Origin: a virus
Direction: 5' to 3' (one strand)
IMG/VR virus record: IMGVR_UViG_3300046780_000312
Location: 1-45,217 of that record
Length of the DNA stretch: 45,217 bases
A program made the translations under genes and the position numbers. The notes under the pieces were generated by a model that saw nothing but the letters and a program-made list of their open reading frames with translations, was not told the DNA's origin and ran no database searches. Of the stretch, positions 1 through 8,393 are shown piece by piece. Numbering within the stretch: position 1 is the first letter of the stretch; every line of letters starts with the position of its first letter.

Positions 1-411
1 GTGTTCCTGGCGTCCGAGAAGAAGGCCGCCGACGAGCGCAAGACGCAATTGCAGAAGCAGGCCGCCGAGAGGGCGCTCTCGATGTCGCGCGCCGATGCCG
101 GGCTGGTGCCGAAAGAGCAGGCCGAGGCGATGGCGTTGCGCGAGCGCATGAACCGCAAGGTCAAGTGGCAGGTCAGCCTGCCGTTCGTCGGCGATAGCGG
201 CGGCACCGCCGACGAGGGGTTGAAGATCGACGGCCGGGTCTTCTACCACGGGCAGGAGGTCACGACGACCTATGCCGAGTGGCTGTCCTGCCGCGAGATG
301 CTGTACCGCCTGCGGCAGCATGAGATGGATTTCGAGGGTCGGGGCCGGCTGCATCACCTGCGCCGCGACATCTCCGAGCATGGCATCAACAGCATGATGA
401 GATCGGCGTGA
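1..411 (+). CDS. C-terminal part of a virion-region protein spanning the circular join
   Basis: This is the 3' part of the gene that starts at 44830; the frame continues because 45091 and position 1 are the same base of the circular genome. The joined protein is 223 residues. The GTG at position 1 is an internal valine codon, not a start. The part here is charged and helix-rich near its start, then ends in a mixed domain with a Cys at the LSCREM motif. It lies between the capsid genes and the head-tail connector genes, so a head-completion or assembly role is likely by position only. I do not recognise the family. Confidence 0.75.
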   Translation: MFLASEKKAADERKTQLQKQAAERALSMSRADAGLVPKEQAEAMALRERMNRKVKWQVSLPFVGDSGGTADEGLKIDGRVFYHGQEVTTTYAEWLSCREMLYRLRQHEMDFEGRGRLHHLRRDISEHGINSMMRSA

Positions 412-914
412 GCGACGACAAGACTTTCTCGGTGCCGGCGACCGCGATCCCCGGCATGCGCGTGACCTATCAGGTGCAGATCGGCGATGGGCAGGCCATC
501 GCCTACGAGGTCGGGGTCGATGCGACGACCAGCCGCGAGGATCTCGACGAACTGTTCGACCGGGTGGGCGGTGCGGCGGCGCGGCGCAAGGCAATCTTTG
601 ACTTACCGCTGACGCAACTCAGCCTGAACGGCGCCAAGCAGATGCTGGTGCAGCAGCGCAAGGAGCGCGCCAAGGCCATCGCGACCCAGGAACTGCATGT
701 CCTCAAGATGAGCGAGAACCGGCGCAATCAGGCACAGGCGACGCAGGTCGATGTCATGGCGGTGGCGCAGTTCGACCAGCGCATCATGCAGCTTGAGCGC
801 CAGATCGTGCAGGACGAGCGCATGGTCGAGTATCTTCAGGCGATCATCGCGGGCAAGGAGCCGCCGGAACTGTTCCCCGTCGCGGCCAACGACCTTGCGA
901 TGGCGGCAGAATGA
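408..914 (+). CDS. Hypothetical head-tail region protein with coiled coil
   Basis: This is a 168-residue protein whose GTG start overlaps the previous stop (GTGA). The first half is mixed alpha/beta. The second half is a long charged helix (about residues 80-145, rich in Gln, Arg, Glu) that probably forms a coiled coil. It sits between the join-spanning gene and the connector gene and is probably cotranscribed with both. No enzyme motif is visible. A structural or assembly role is inferred from position. Confidence 0.7.
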   Translation: MSDDKTFSVPATAIPGMRVTYQVQIGDGQAIAYEVGVDATTSREDLDELFDRVGGAAARRKAIFDLPLTQLSLNGAKQMLVQQRKERAKAIATQELHVLKMSENRRNQAQATQVDVMAVAQFDQRIMQLERQIVQDERMVEYLQAIIAGKEPPELFPVAANDLAMAAE

Positions 915-917
915 GTC

Positions 918-2129
918 GTGCTGACAGCGGGTCAGATCATCGGCGAGGCCGGGCAGCGGGCTAAGGTTCCGGGCTACGTCACGCAGGGGCTGCAAAACCT
1001 CAACTCGGTCCTCTCGGGGCTGTGCCAGCATCACGACCTCGCCCTCGCGCGCGGCGAATACAACTTCAATTTCAACCCGTCCCTGACGACGCTATTCGGC
1101 AGCGGTCCTTACCCATTGCCGCTCGATTACCTGCGCACCTCGGGCACGACGGGCGCCGAGGGCTGGCAGGGCAGCGCGTGGTATCTCTACCCGACCCCGG
1201 CCCTTCCTGCGGGCCAGCCGATGCGCATGACGCCGATCGACCTCGCGGCGTTCGACCTCTACCCGAAATTCCCGAGCCAGAGCCTGCCGGAATTGTGGGC
1301 GACCGATATGGGCGGCCCGCTGTCGCAGCGCATCGTCTCGTCGCAGACCGCGATCCTCGGCGGCACGACCCTGATCGGCCTCTCGGATGTCTCGCGCCTG
1401 TCGAGCGGCCTTGCGATTGCCGGCGATGCGATATTGCCGGGCACGACGATCTCGGGTGTCGCGGGCTTCTCGCTGGTCACGACCGGCAACTCGCATACCA
1501 GTACATTGATCGACAACATCCCCTCGACGGCGGGCGTCGTGGTCGGCCAGCCGGTGCGCGGGGCGCAGATTCCGCCATACACCTACGTCGCCGCAATCCC
1601 CGGCGGCGGCACGTCAATCACCTTGTCTCAGGCCGCATTTGGGACGCAGGTCGGGACCGATCTGGTTTTCGAGGGCGGCGCGGCGACGCTATCGCAGGCT
1701 CCGACCATCGCCATTGCGCAAGCCTCGGTCTTCCTCGGCATCGCCCCGGTCGGCTACGCCTACCCGCCGCCGCTCGGCACCTATCCGGTGACGATCCGCT
1801 ACCAGCGCCAGATGCCGCCGATTGTGGATCTGAACACGGTGCCGTGGTTTCCCGAGTCGGGCTATCTGATTACCGCGACCGCCGCGCGCCTGACCGAAAT
1901 CAGCGACGACGCCCGCACGGACATGATGGAAGCCCGTGCCGCCCGCCGGTTGCAGAAGTATCTGGAACTGAGCGACGACAAGACCAACCGCGCGCAAACT
2001 ATACAACTAGACGCAAGAACATATGGCGGCGGCACCCCGTACTCGCGGGCTAGAAATACCAAGGTCGCCGGGTGGATGGTATTGTTGACAATGGCGTTGG
2101 GTGGTATGGTGGCGCTCCCGTTATGCTAG
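918..2129 (+). CDS. Head-tail connector / tail-tube A-like protein with inserted repeat module
   Basis: This 403-residue protein resembles the connector proteins that follow the capsid genes in P22-like and T7-like podoviruses. The N-terminus (TAGQIIGEAGQRA) and a C-terminal block (VTIRYQRQMPPIVDL, then DDKTNRAQTIQLDART) fit that family. Residues about 152-254 are an insertion with a G-x-x-V-x-G-x-x-I-x-P-x-T-x-I type repeat, also found in the gene at 2766. In relatives I would expect the protein to stop after NTKxxGW. Here it runs 17 residues further, up to the start of an inserted HNH endonuclease gene. The codons from about 1995 on (ACT, ATA, CTA, AGA, ACA) differ from the rest of the gene. 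Confidence 0.65.
   Translation: MLTAGQIIGEAGQRAKVPGYVTQGLQNLNSVLSGLCQHHDLALARGEYNFNFNPSLTTLFGSGPYPLPLDYLRTSGTTGAEGWQGSAWYLYPTPALPAGQPMRMTPIDLAAFDLYPKFPSQSLPELWATDMGGPLSQRIVSSQTAILGGTTLIGLSDVSRLSSGLAIAGDAILPGTTISGVAGFSLVTTGNSHTSTLIDNIPSTAGVVVGQPVRGAQIPPYTYVAAIPGGGTSITLSQAAFGTQVGTDLVFEGGAATLSQAPTIAIAQASVFLGIAPVGYAYPPPLGTYPVTIRYQRQMPPIVDLNTVPWFPESGYLITATAARLTEISDDARTDMMEARAARRLQKYLELSDDKTNRAQTIQLDARTYGGGTPYSRARNTKVAGWMVLLTMALGGMVALPLC
2085..2111 (+). promoter_or_regulatory. Putative promoter for the HNH endonuclease
   Basis: There is a perfect TTGACA at 2085-2090 and TATGGT at 2105-2110. The 14-bp spacing is short for sigma-70. The 11-mer GTGGTATGGTG here is identical to the -10 region of the early promoter at 32028-32055, which supports it as an autonomous promoter for the inserted gene. 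Confidence 0.35.
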
Positions 2130-2140
2130 GAGCGACCGCA

Positions 2141-2761
2141 ATGCCAAGCAGCAAAGACCCCATAATTAACAGGCAGAAAGCTAACGAGTATCGGCTTGCT
2201 CATCCTGAGTGGCACCGCAAGGCGAACCGCGAATGGTCCGCCAAGAAGCGAGCTAGCGACCCCGCCTTTGTCGAGCGGGAGCGTTTGGGGGCGCAGCGTC
2301 GCCGGGAGAGGTATACCGAGGAGGAGAAGGCCGCGAGGGCGGTATATCAGAAGGCGTGGGTCGCCGCTCATCCAGAATACAACCAACAGAAGCTGGCGGC
2401 GTCTTATCAGGCGAACCCCGCCCGACATATGTTCTGGCGGGCGAAGTCGCGGGCGAATGAGTTGGGCGTGGCGTTTTCGATCGAGATAGATGAGGTTGCC
2501 ATACCGGAGGTATGCCCCGTTCTTGGGACGCCGCTTCGTCCGACCGGCCGCGCCGAGGCAAGGGGTGCCTCCCCCTCTATTGACCGGCTACTGCCGTCTC
2601 TTGGGTACGTCTCGGGAAATGTGCGGGTTATCTCTCAGGCCGCCAACTGTATCAAAGGGAATCGGACCATTGATGAGATGAGGGCGAAGGCGGCTTTCCT
2701 GAGAAAGCAACTCGCTGGGGTTGAGGCGGTCGTGGCCTACCTCGAAAGAGAACTCGGCTAA
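2141..2761 (+). CDS. HNH-type homing endonuclease
   Basis: This 206-residue protein probably cuts DNA to spread its own gene. The N-terminal third is basic with repeated HPEW/HPEY-type segments, like the DNA-binding arms of phage HNH enzymes. The C-terminal domain has CPVLGTPL, then SIDRLLPSLGYVSGNVRVIS and ANCIKG, a pattern typical of phage HNH endonucleases. The ATG at 2141 is preferred because AGGAG (2128-2132) lies 8 bases upstream, overlapping the stop of the connector gene. Base composition and codons are less GC-rich than in neighbouring genes, indicating acquisition. It separates two virion genes that would normally be adjacent. Confidence 0.8.
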   Translation: MPSSKDPIINRQKANEYRLAHPEWHRKANREWSAKKRASDPAFVERERLGAQRRRERYTEEEKAARAVYQKAWVAAHPEYNQQKLAASYQANPARHMFWRAKSRANELGVAFSIEIDEVAIPEVCPVLGTPLRPTGRAEARGASPSIDRLLPSLGYVSGNVRVISQAANCIKGNRTIDEMRAKAAFLRKQLAGVEAVVAYLERELG

Positions 2762-2765
2762 GAGC

Positions 2766-5282
2766 ATGGCCTCGTCGCTGCGCAACAGCCAGCCCATGAA
2801 CTTCACGGGCAGGACGCTGAGCGACGCGCTCGACGGCACCAATGCCCAGCGCGGCGCCCTGGCGCGGCTCACCAACCTGATACCGGACCCCCGCACCCTC
2901 GGCCTCTGGGTCTGCCGCCCGGCCTGGGTCGAGTTGACGCCCTTCACCGGGTTCAACGCGCCCGGCTTCATCTCCGCGCTGCGGGTGGTCGGCGACATCG
3001 CCTACGGGATGATCGCCAGCGCGCGCTTCCCGACGCATGATGAGCCGTTCGCCTACAGCCTGACCGGCGGCGCCTTTCTGACGATCACCGGTCAGACGAC
3101 CGCCAACACGCCGATCAGCCCGGCGACGACCGGAGACTGGACGCCGCCGATCATGAAGAAGGTCGGATCGCGCATCATCGTGACGCATCCCGGCTTTACC
3201 AGCGGTGCCGTCAAATTCGGCTGGTTCGACGTGTCGGGCTTTACGTCGGTTACGACCGGCAACACAGACGAGCAGCGCACCTTCATCGCCGATACCGATA
3301 CGGGTCACCAGCCCTACATCGTCGGCCTCGCGCCGGGAACCTTGCCGGGCGCCGCCGACACCGGGTTCACCGTCACCGGCACCGGGATTGCGGCCAATAC
3401 CACCATCGTCGATGTCGAGGACGTGAGTGTCGTCTTCGCCGCCGATACCAGCACCTCGGTCAATCTCGCCAATATCGCAATCAACGGCGCTCCGGACACG
3501 ACCGGGCTCTATGTCGGGCAGGTGGTGCAGGGCGCCGACATCGCGCCGAACTCGACGATTGCCACGATCAATCGCGGCGCCTTTTCCGCGACGCTCTCAT
3601 TGCCGACCACCGGCACCAACGCCGGGGAGGTGCTGGCGGCGCTAGGCCGCCAGATCAAGCTGTCGCAGAACACGACGGCGACCAACGACGGCGTGACCTT
3701 CACCTTCTTCAATCCGGCCGTCATCACCGGCAACCCGTCGATCGTCGGGGTGCAGCCGGGGATGAGTGTCGTCGGCGCGGGCGTCGCGCCCAACACCTCG
3801 GTCGTCTCGGCCATCACAACCGAGGCGCAGGTCACGGTCCTCCTGACCACCGGCACCAATATCGCGCTGGTTTATGTCGATCCTGGCGGCCTCTCGGTCG
3901 GCATGGAGGTGTCGGGCAACGGCATCCTGCCGGGGACGATGCTGCTGGCGAAGGGGGCCGGCGCGCCGCCAACCGCGATCACCCTGTCGAACCCGCCATT
4001 CCTGTCGGGATACTCGCTGCTCACATTCACCGGCGCGCAGATCACCGTGACGCCAGACCTGACTTCCACGGTTCTCGGCGCGGCCATCACTATCGCTGGC
4101 GGCACCGACGTTGCGCCGCTGTGGGGCGCCGGGGACACCTCGCCGAACCCATTGCCGTCCCAACCGGTCGGGGTCGGGCAGATGAACGGGCGGGCGTGGT
4201 ACGCGCTCGGCGACGACGGCATCGTCTTTTCCGACGCGCTGTTGCCGTGCATCGTCAGCAATACGACCGCGGTCCAGGCGCTATTGCCGGGCAACGGCAG
4301 GGCGTGCACCGCCATCGGGGAATTGCAGTTGACCTCGCTGGTCGGCGGCATCGTGCAGGCGCTGATCGTGTTCCAGGGCGACGGCGGGATGCAGCAGATA
4401 ACCGGCGACCCGACGACCAATAATCTGAGCATGAACTCGATGCCGGTGGCGACCGGCACGCACGCGCCGCTTACGATCTGCTCGGCAACTAAGGGGCTCT
4501 ATTTCGTCAGCCCCGAGGGCCTGCGCGTCATCAATTTCCAGGCGCAGGTGTCCGACCCTATCGGGCAGGACGGCTCAGGGGTGGTGGGGCCGTTCCTGAT
4601 GGTATCGAACCCGCCGACACCGGGCGGGCCGCCGGCTTCCCGCATGTGCGCCGCCGCCAATGGGCGCAATATCCGCATTACGGTGCCGACCGACACGGAC
4701 GTTTTCGCCGAATACTGGTTCGATATGACGCGCGGCATCTGGACCGGGCCGCACACTTCGACCGCGAGCCAGATCCAGAATTGGAGCAACAGCTTCGTCA
4801 TGGCCCCAACGGCGCAGACCGCGCTGCTGGTTCGCTCTGACGACACGCAGCGGGTCGGGTCGGCCTACGCCGAGCTTGGGCTTCCGCTCGATTGGGAATT
4901 TCAGACCTGCCTCCTGCCCGACACTGGGGCGATGGCGGAGAACTGCATCATCGAGAGTGCATTCGGCATCGCGTTGCCGGTGGGCGCGAGCGTGCAGGTC
5001 GATTTTCTGAACGAGGTCGGGCAGAACCTCGACGGGGTGACGCTGGCCGGCTGGAACGTGCCGCAGGCGCTGTGGGGGACAGGCCTCTTCGATTATACGG
5101 TGGCGGGACCGGCCTCGGGGGCGTACATGCAGCGCATGCTGCCGTGGAGCCAGCCGCTCGTCTTCAAGCAGGGCGTCTTCAATATCCGGGGCAACTCAAG
5201 CGGCGATCTGGTGATCGGCAACCTGTATTTCCGCTATCAGGTTCTGGGGTACATGATGCAGGGGTTGGCTAATGCGCCGTAG
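2766..5282 (+). CDS. Tail accessory / stabilisation protein (P22 gp10-like)
   Basis: This is an 838-residue virion protein. The opening (MNFTGRTLSDALD, LTNLIPDPRTLGLWVCRPAW) and later blocks (GMIASARFPTHDEPFAY, GLYFVSPEGLRVINF, SRMCAAANGRNIRI, EYWFDMTRGIWTGPH) match a family of podovirus proteins placed after the connector and compared to P22 gp10. Residues about 184-438 are an insertion of tandem V-x-G-x-G-I-x-x-N-T-x-I repeats, alternating with Thr/Ser-rich strands. The start at 2766 follows the endonuclease stop by 4 bases. An upstream in-frame extension is not used because the family begins here. Confidence 0.65.
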   Translation: MASSLRNSQPMNFTGRTLSDALDGTNAQRGALARLTNLIPDPRTLGLWVCRPAWVELTPFTGFNAPGFISALRVVGDIAYGMIASARFPTHDEPFAYSLTGGAFLTITGQTTANTPISPATTGDWTPPIMKKVGSRIIVTHPGFTSGAVKFGWFDVSGFTSVTTGNTDEQRTFIADTDTGHQPYIVGLAPGTLPGAADTGFTVTGTGIAANTTIVDVEDVSVVFAADTSTSVNLANIAINGAPDTTGLYVGQVVQGADIAPNSTIATINRGAFSATLSLPTTGTNAGEVLAALGRQIKLSQNTTATNDGVTFTFFNPAVITGNPSIVGVQPGMSVVGAGVAPNTSVVSAITTEAQVTVLLTTGTNIALVYVDPGGLSVGMEVSGNGILPGTMLLAKGAGAPPTAITLSNPPFLSGYSLLTFTGAQITVTPDLTSTVLGAAITIAGGTDVAPLWGAGDTSPNPLPSQPVGVGQMNGRAWYALGDDGIVFSDALLPCIVSNTTAVQALLPGNGRACTAIGELQLTSLVGGIVQALIVFQGDGGMQQITGDPTTNNLSMNSMPVATGTHAPLTICSATKGLYFVSPEGLRVINFQAQVSDPIGQDGSGVVGPFLMVSNPPTPGGPPASRMCAAANGRNIRITVPTDTDVFAEYWFDMTRGIWTGPHTSTASQIQNWSNSFVMAPTAQTALLVRSDDTQRVGSAYAELGLPLDWEFQTCLLPDTGAMAENCIIESAFGIALPVGASVQVDFLNEVGQNLDGVTLAGWNVPQALWGTGLFDYTVAGPASGAYMQRMLPWSQPLVFKQGVFNIRGNSSGDLVIGNLYFRYQVLGYMMQGLANAP

Positions 5283-6558
5283 CGTTCTCGCCCTCGCCGC
5301 GCTATTTGCCGTCCTGCTGCCGGCGGCGGCTGGCGCGACCTGCCCGGTCATCCCGTTCGTGTTCAGCCAGGGCTCGGTCTGGAATGCGGATCAGGTCAAC
5401 GCGAACTTCACCTCGGTCCGCAACTGCGTCGTCTCGGGCGCGGGCTCGGGCAATGTCATCGGCCCCAATAGCTCGGTCGTAAACCGTCTGGCGTTCTTCG
5501 ACAACACCACCGGGACATTGCTCAGCGACGGCATGGGCAGCGTGACAGGCTACTACTACCCGACAGCCAGCAGCCCGGCCCACATCTGGGGTGCCTCGTT
5601 CGCGCCAAGCCAAGACCCGGCGGCGGCGCTTGCGGTCGAAAAGTTCTACGATACCTCGCTTGGAGGGACGCCGATCACATGGGCGCGCCCGGCCCTCTAC
5701 TCGGTCTGCCATCTGATGGTGGTCGGGGCGGACACCACCAACAACAACTGCCGTGGTGGGTCGGCGGAGGGCATTGATACCGTTGGCGGCTTCGGCACCT
5801 TTGTCGAGGGCTTCAGGGGGGTGGGAGTTTCGACCTCGACCTCGGGCATTGGCGGCGGCGCCTATGGCGTGATCGGCTGGGGGCAGAGCTACAACGCTCA
5901 ATTCACGATCGGCTTCGAGGCGGAGACGATCCGAACGAATGGACCCGATGCGCCGGGGCCGAGGGGGTTCAATCCGTCCGCGCAGATGATGGTCGGGTAT
6001 CTCTTTTCAAACGGCGTGGCGGGTACGGGCAATCGCGCCGATGTCGGCTTCCTCATCAACCCGTTCAATTCAATAAAGACCAGCACCGGCTTTGCCTGTG
6101 GGCTCGCGACCATCGAACCGACCGCGGGGATTTGTTTCGGGGATTATGGCGGATCTGCGATCGGCCTCGACCTGTCGCTCGGGGGGCCGTCGCCGCACGC
6201 CCTGGCGGCGGTGCTTCTGAGCAACATGGACCCGATTCAAGGGTTCTATGTGGACAATACGACCCTATCCAACATGATGTTCATGGGGGCCGACAATGTT
6301 GTCCACCTCGGCGGCGTGGCGCCGAGCGCCCCGGTCAATGTAGACGGGAACCTCGGGGTTTCGGGGAACGCGGTCATCAACGGCAATGCCACTATTAGCG
6401 GTGGGGGAGCGTTTGCCGGCGGTAATTTCATTGTTGTCAGCGAGGCGGGGCCGGCGTTGGTGGCGGGTACATGGACAATATGGATGGACACCGGCACCGG
6501 GGAGCTAAAAGCATCGCTTGGCTCGGCGCCCTTTACGGTAAAGGTATTGGCCCCATGA
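5272..6558 (+). CDS. Tail fibre-like protein with N-terminal signal peptide
   Basis: This is a 428-residue protein whose ATG overlaps the previous gene by 11 bases. Residues 1-22 (Arg-Arg, then a Leu/Ala-rich core ending in AGA) look like a Sec signal peptide. It is followed by QGSVWNADQVNANFTSVRN, which resembles the docking segment in the genes at 6937 and 12444. The rest is Gly/Ser/Thr-rich with fibre-like repeats, including an alternating NVDGNLGVSGNAVINGNA segment near residue 355. A receptor-binding or fibre role is inferred. A signal peptide on such a protein is unusual. Confidence 0.65.
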   Translation: MRRSVLALAALFAVLLPAAAGATCPVIPFVFSQGSVWNADQVNANFTSVRNCVVSGAGSGNVIGPNSSVVNRLAFFDNTTGTLLSDGMGSVTGYYYPTASSPAHIWGASFAPSQDPAAALAVEKFYDTSLGGTPITWARPALYSVCHLMVVGADTTNNNCRGGSAEGIDTVGGFGTFVEGFRGVGVSTSTSGIGGGAYGVIGWGQSYNAQFTIGFEAETIRTNGPDAPGPRGFNPSAQMMVGYLFSNGVAGTGNRADVGFLINPFNSIKTSTGFACGLATIEPTAGICFGDYGGSAIGLDLSLGGPSPHALAAVLLSNMDPIQGFYVDNTTLSNMMFMGADNVVHLGGVAPSAPVNVDGNLGVSGNAVINGNATISGGGAFAGGNFIVVSEAGPALVAGTWTIWMDTGTGELKASLGSAPFTVKVLAP

Positions 6559-6794
6559 TACGCATTGCTATCGCGGCAACGCTGCTGTTCTCGGTTTCGG
6601 CTTTCGCGCAGGCGCAGCAGCAGCCGGACCCGCGCCTCGCCGGCCTGATGATGCAGGCGCAGTCCTCGCAAATTGCGCTGCTGCAAGGGATGGTCCGGGT
6701 GAACGAGGAGGATCTGGCGGCGGAGAGAGTGACGCTTGCTCCGGCACTCAACGCCTACCGCTGGTTCGCGACGCCGCTATGGAGGCTGCAATGA
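6555..6794 (+). CDS. Small secreted or periplasmic protein
   Basis: This is a 79-residue protein coupled to the fibre gene by ATGA. Residues 1-20 form a signal peptide (IRIAIAATLLFSVSAFAQA, predicted cut before QQQ). The mature part is short, helical and Gln/Ala-rich, with no Cys for lipidation. It is the last gene before a terminator-like hairpin. The family is unknown. Confidence 0.6.
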   Translation: MIRIAIAATLLFSVSAFAQAQQQPDPRLAGLMMQAQSSQIALLQGMVRVNEEDLAAERVTLAPALNAYRWFATPLWRLQ

Positions 6795-6795
6795 C

Positions 6796-6829
6796 AAAGG
6801 GCCGACCCGAAGGCCGACCCTCTTGTTTT
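6796..6829 (+). terminator. Rho-independent terminator-like hairpin
   Basis: The arms GGGCCGACC (6799-6807) and GGCCGACCC (6812-6820) pair at 7 of 9 positions around a CGAA loop and are followed by TCTTGTTTT. It lies directly after the stop at 6794. A second, perfect 10-bp hairpin follows at 6836-6845/6860-6869 (GCCCGCGCGG/CCGCGCGGGC) but has no T-tract. Confidence 0.55.
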
Positions 6830-6936
6830 CCCAACGCCCGCGCGGCCATCCCCCGATCACCGCGCGGGCCTAGTGTATCCGATGGTTATTCCGGGCGCAA
6901 TCCGCTATATCAGCGGCACTCGGCAGGAGGCTTAAC

Positions 6937-8196
6937 ATGAAGCGCGTTATCTCGATCTCTCTCGCGGTCGGGCTTGCGCTCGGCAGCGTCGCGGCCGGCG
7001 CCTCCTCGATCCCGTTCATCCGGGGGCCGCTCGACCCCGGCAACATGATAAACACGCTCAACGACCTGATCCGGTCGATCAATGCGAACGTGACCGGCAT
7101 CGGCGATCCGGCCGGCATGCAGACCGGAAACTTCATCGCCAACGGCGCGATGGCCGTCATCCAGCGCGGGACGGCCGATACGACCGGCGGCGTCGCCATC
7201 GGCGGCTGCGCGGCGGTCAACTACGTCGCCGACCGCTGGTGCGCCGACAGCAACCTCGCGGCATCGAACAGCCACGGGCAGGTCATCACAGCGGCCCCCG
7301 CACCCCCGATCGGCTTCCAGCGCTCGATGAAAATCTGGCGCTCGGCCGGCGTCACGACCCAGGCACACTGTGCGATGCAGGCGATCTCGTCCGGCCGTGC
7401 CGCCGTCATGCGCGGCAAGCAGGTGATGTTCTCGGCCTACGTTCAGCCGCTCGCCGGCCTGACCTCGGTCAGCGGCGCGGTCACTGCGGTCCTGGCGACC
7501 GGCACCGGCACCGACGAGGGCATGGCGACCCTGACCGCCGCCCCCGCCGTCACCCCGGCCTTTACCGGCCTCGTCACCAACACGCTGGCGGCGCAGACGG
7601 GTAGCCCCTCGTGGAACCTCGGCACTACGGCGGCGTGGACCCGCATCTACTCGGCCCCGGTGCTGATGCCGAACGACATGAACGAGGCGTCGATCTCGCT
7701 CTGCTTTACGCCGGTAGCGGCTGGCGCGGGCGCGACCGATGGCTTTGCCTTCACTGGAGTGCAGATCGAGGCGATCGGGGTGAACCAAGTCGCGCCGAGC
7801 AATTACCAGTTCCTGATCGGCTCGCTCGAACTGGAGGAGGCGCAGCGCTACTATTATCAAATCGCTGAGCCGGCGGCCTCGATCTCGGTCGGTTCCTCGG
7901 GCCAGGGCGCCAGCACGACGACCTGTATCCTCTCGATACCGCACCCGGTCGAGATGCGGGCCGCCCCGACCTTCGCGGCGATCGGCACGGCGCTGGCAAA
8001 TACGACATGGACCGTGACCCACGTCGTGACCAACACGGTGTTATCGACTCCATTCCTGGCGGCGACCACGGGCGGCAGTACCACGCGCGTGGCGAACCTG
8101 ACGGCGACCACAGGCGCGACGCTGACGGCGGGGCAGACATGCACGCTGACGGGCGCGGCGGGCGGCTCGATCCTGAGCTTCTCGGCCGATCTGTAG
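6937..8196 (+). CDS. Tail fibre/spike protein with signal peptide and docking motif
   Basis: This is a 419-residue protein with a strong ribosome-binding site (AGGAGG near 6925). Residues 1-22 look like a signal peptide (KR, then ISISLAVGLALGSVAAGA). The docking segment GPLDPGNMINTLNDLIRSIN follows. NFIANGAMAVIQRGTADTTG and NYVADRWCADSN are hallmarks of phage fibre proteins with a carbohydrate-binding beta-sandwich. It starts a new transcription segment after the terminator at 6796. Confidence 0.7.
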   Translation: MKRVISISLAVGLALGSVAAGASSIPFIRGPLDPGNMINTLNDLIRSINANVTGIGDPAGMQTGNFIANGAMAVIQRGTADTTGGVAIGGCAAVNYVADRWCADSNLAASNSHGQVITAAPAPPIGFQRSMKIWRSAGVTTQAHCAMQAISSGRAAVMRGKQVMFSAYVQPLAGLTSVSGAVTAVLATGTGTDEGMATLTAAPAVTPAFTGLVTNTLAAQTGSPSWNLGTTAAWTRIYSAPVLMPNDMNEASISLCFTPVAAGAGATDGFAFTGVQIEAIGVNQVAPSNYQFLIGSLELEEAQRYYYQIAEPAASISVGSSGQGASTTTCILSIPHPVEMRAAPTFAAIGTALANTTWTVTHVVTNTVLSTPFLAATTGGSTTRVANLTATTGATLTAGQTCTLTGAAGGSILSFSADL

Positions 8197-8243
8197 CCGT
8201 GAACACCTCGGGGGGCCTCTCCGGGGCGATCGGGAGAAAGGCC

Positions 8244-8393
8244 GTGAAGGGCAAGAGCAAAGTCCGAAAAGTCCTCCATGAGTTCAAGGAGGGCACCCTT
8301 CACAGCGGCTCCAAGACCGGCCCGAAGGTCAAAAACCGCAAGCAGGCCATCGCGATTGCGTTGAGCGAGGCGGGGCGGAGGAAGAAGAAATGA
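8244..8393 (+). CDS. DUF6496-like small basic protein
   Basis: This is a 49-residue, Lys-rich protein. The motif KVLHEFKEGTLHSGS, then KNRKQAIAIALSEA, is the signature of the DUF6496 family of short basic proteins found in bacteria and phages. Its function is unknown. I chose the GTG at 8244 because GGGAGAAAGG sits just upstream and family members begin close to this point; GTG at 8199 would add 15 residues. It overlaps the next gene by ATGA. Confidence 0.7.
   Translation: MKGKSKVRKVLHEFKEGTLHSGSKTGPKVKNRKQAIAIALSEAGRRKKK

Noticed and set aside
2652-3308. Minus-strand frame of 218 codons opposite the gp10-like gene
   Set aside because: Shadow of conserved virion coding sequence; no start signals.
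6791-6939. Plus-strand frame of about 48 codons through the terminator at 6796
   Set aside because: It consists mostly of hairpin sequences and has no family resemblance.
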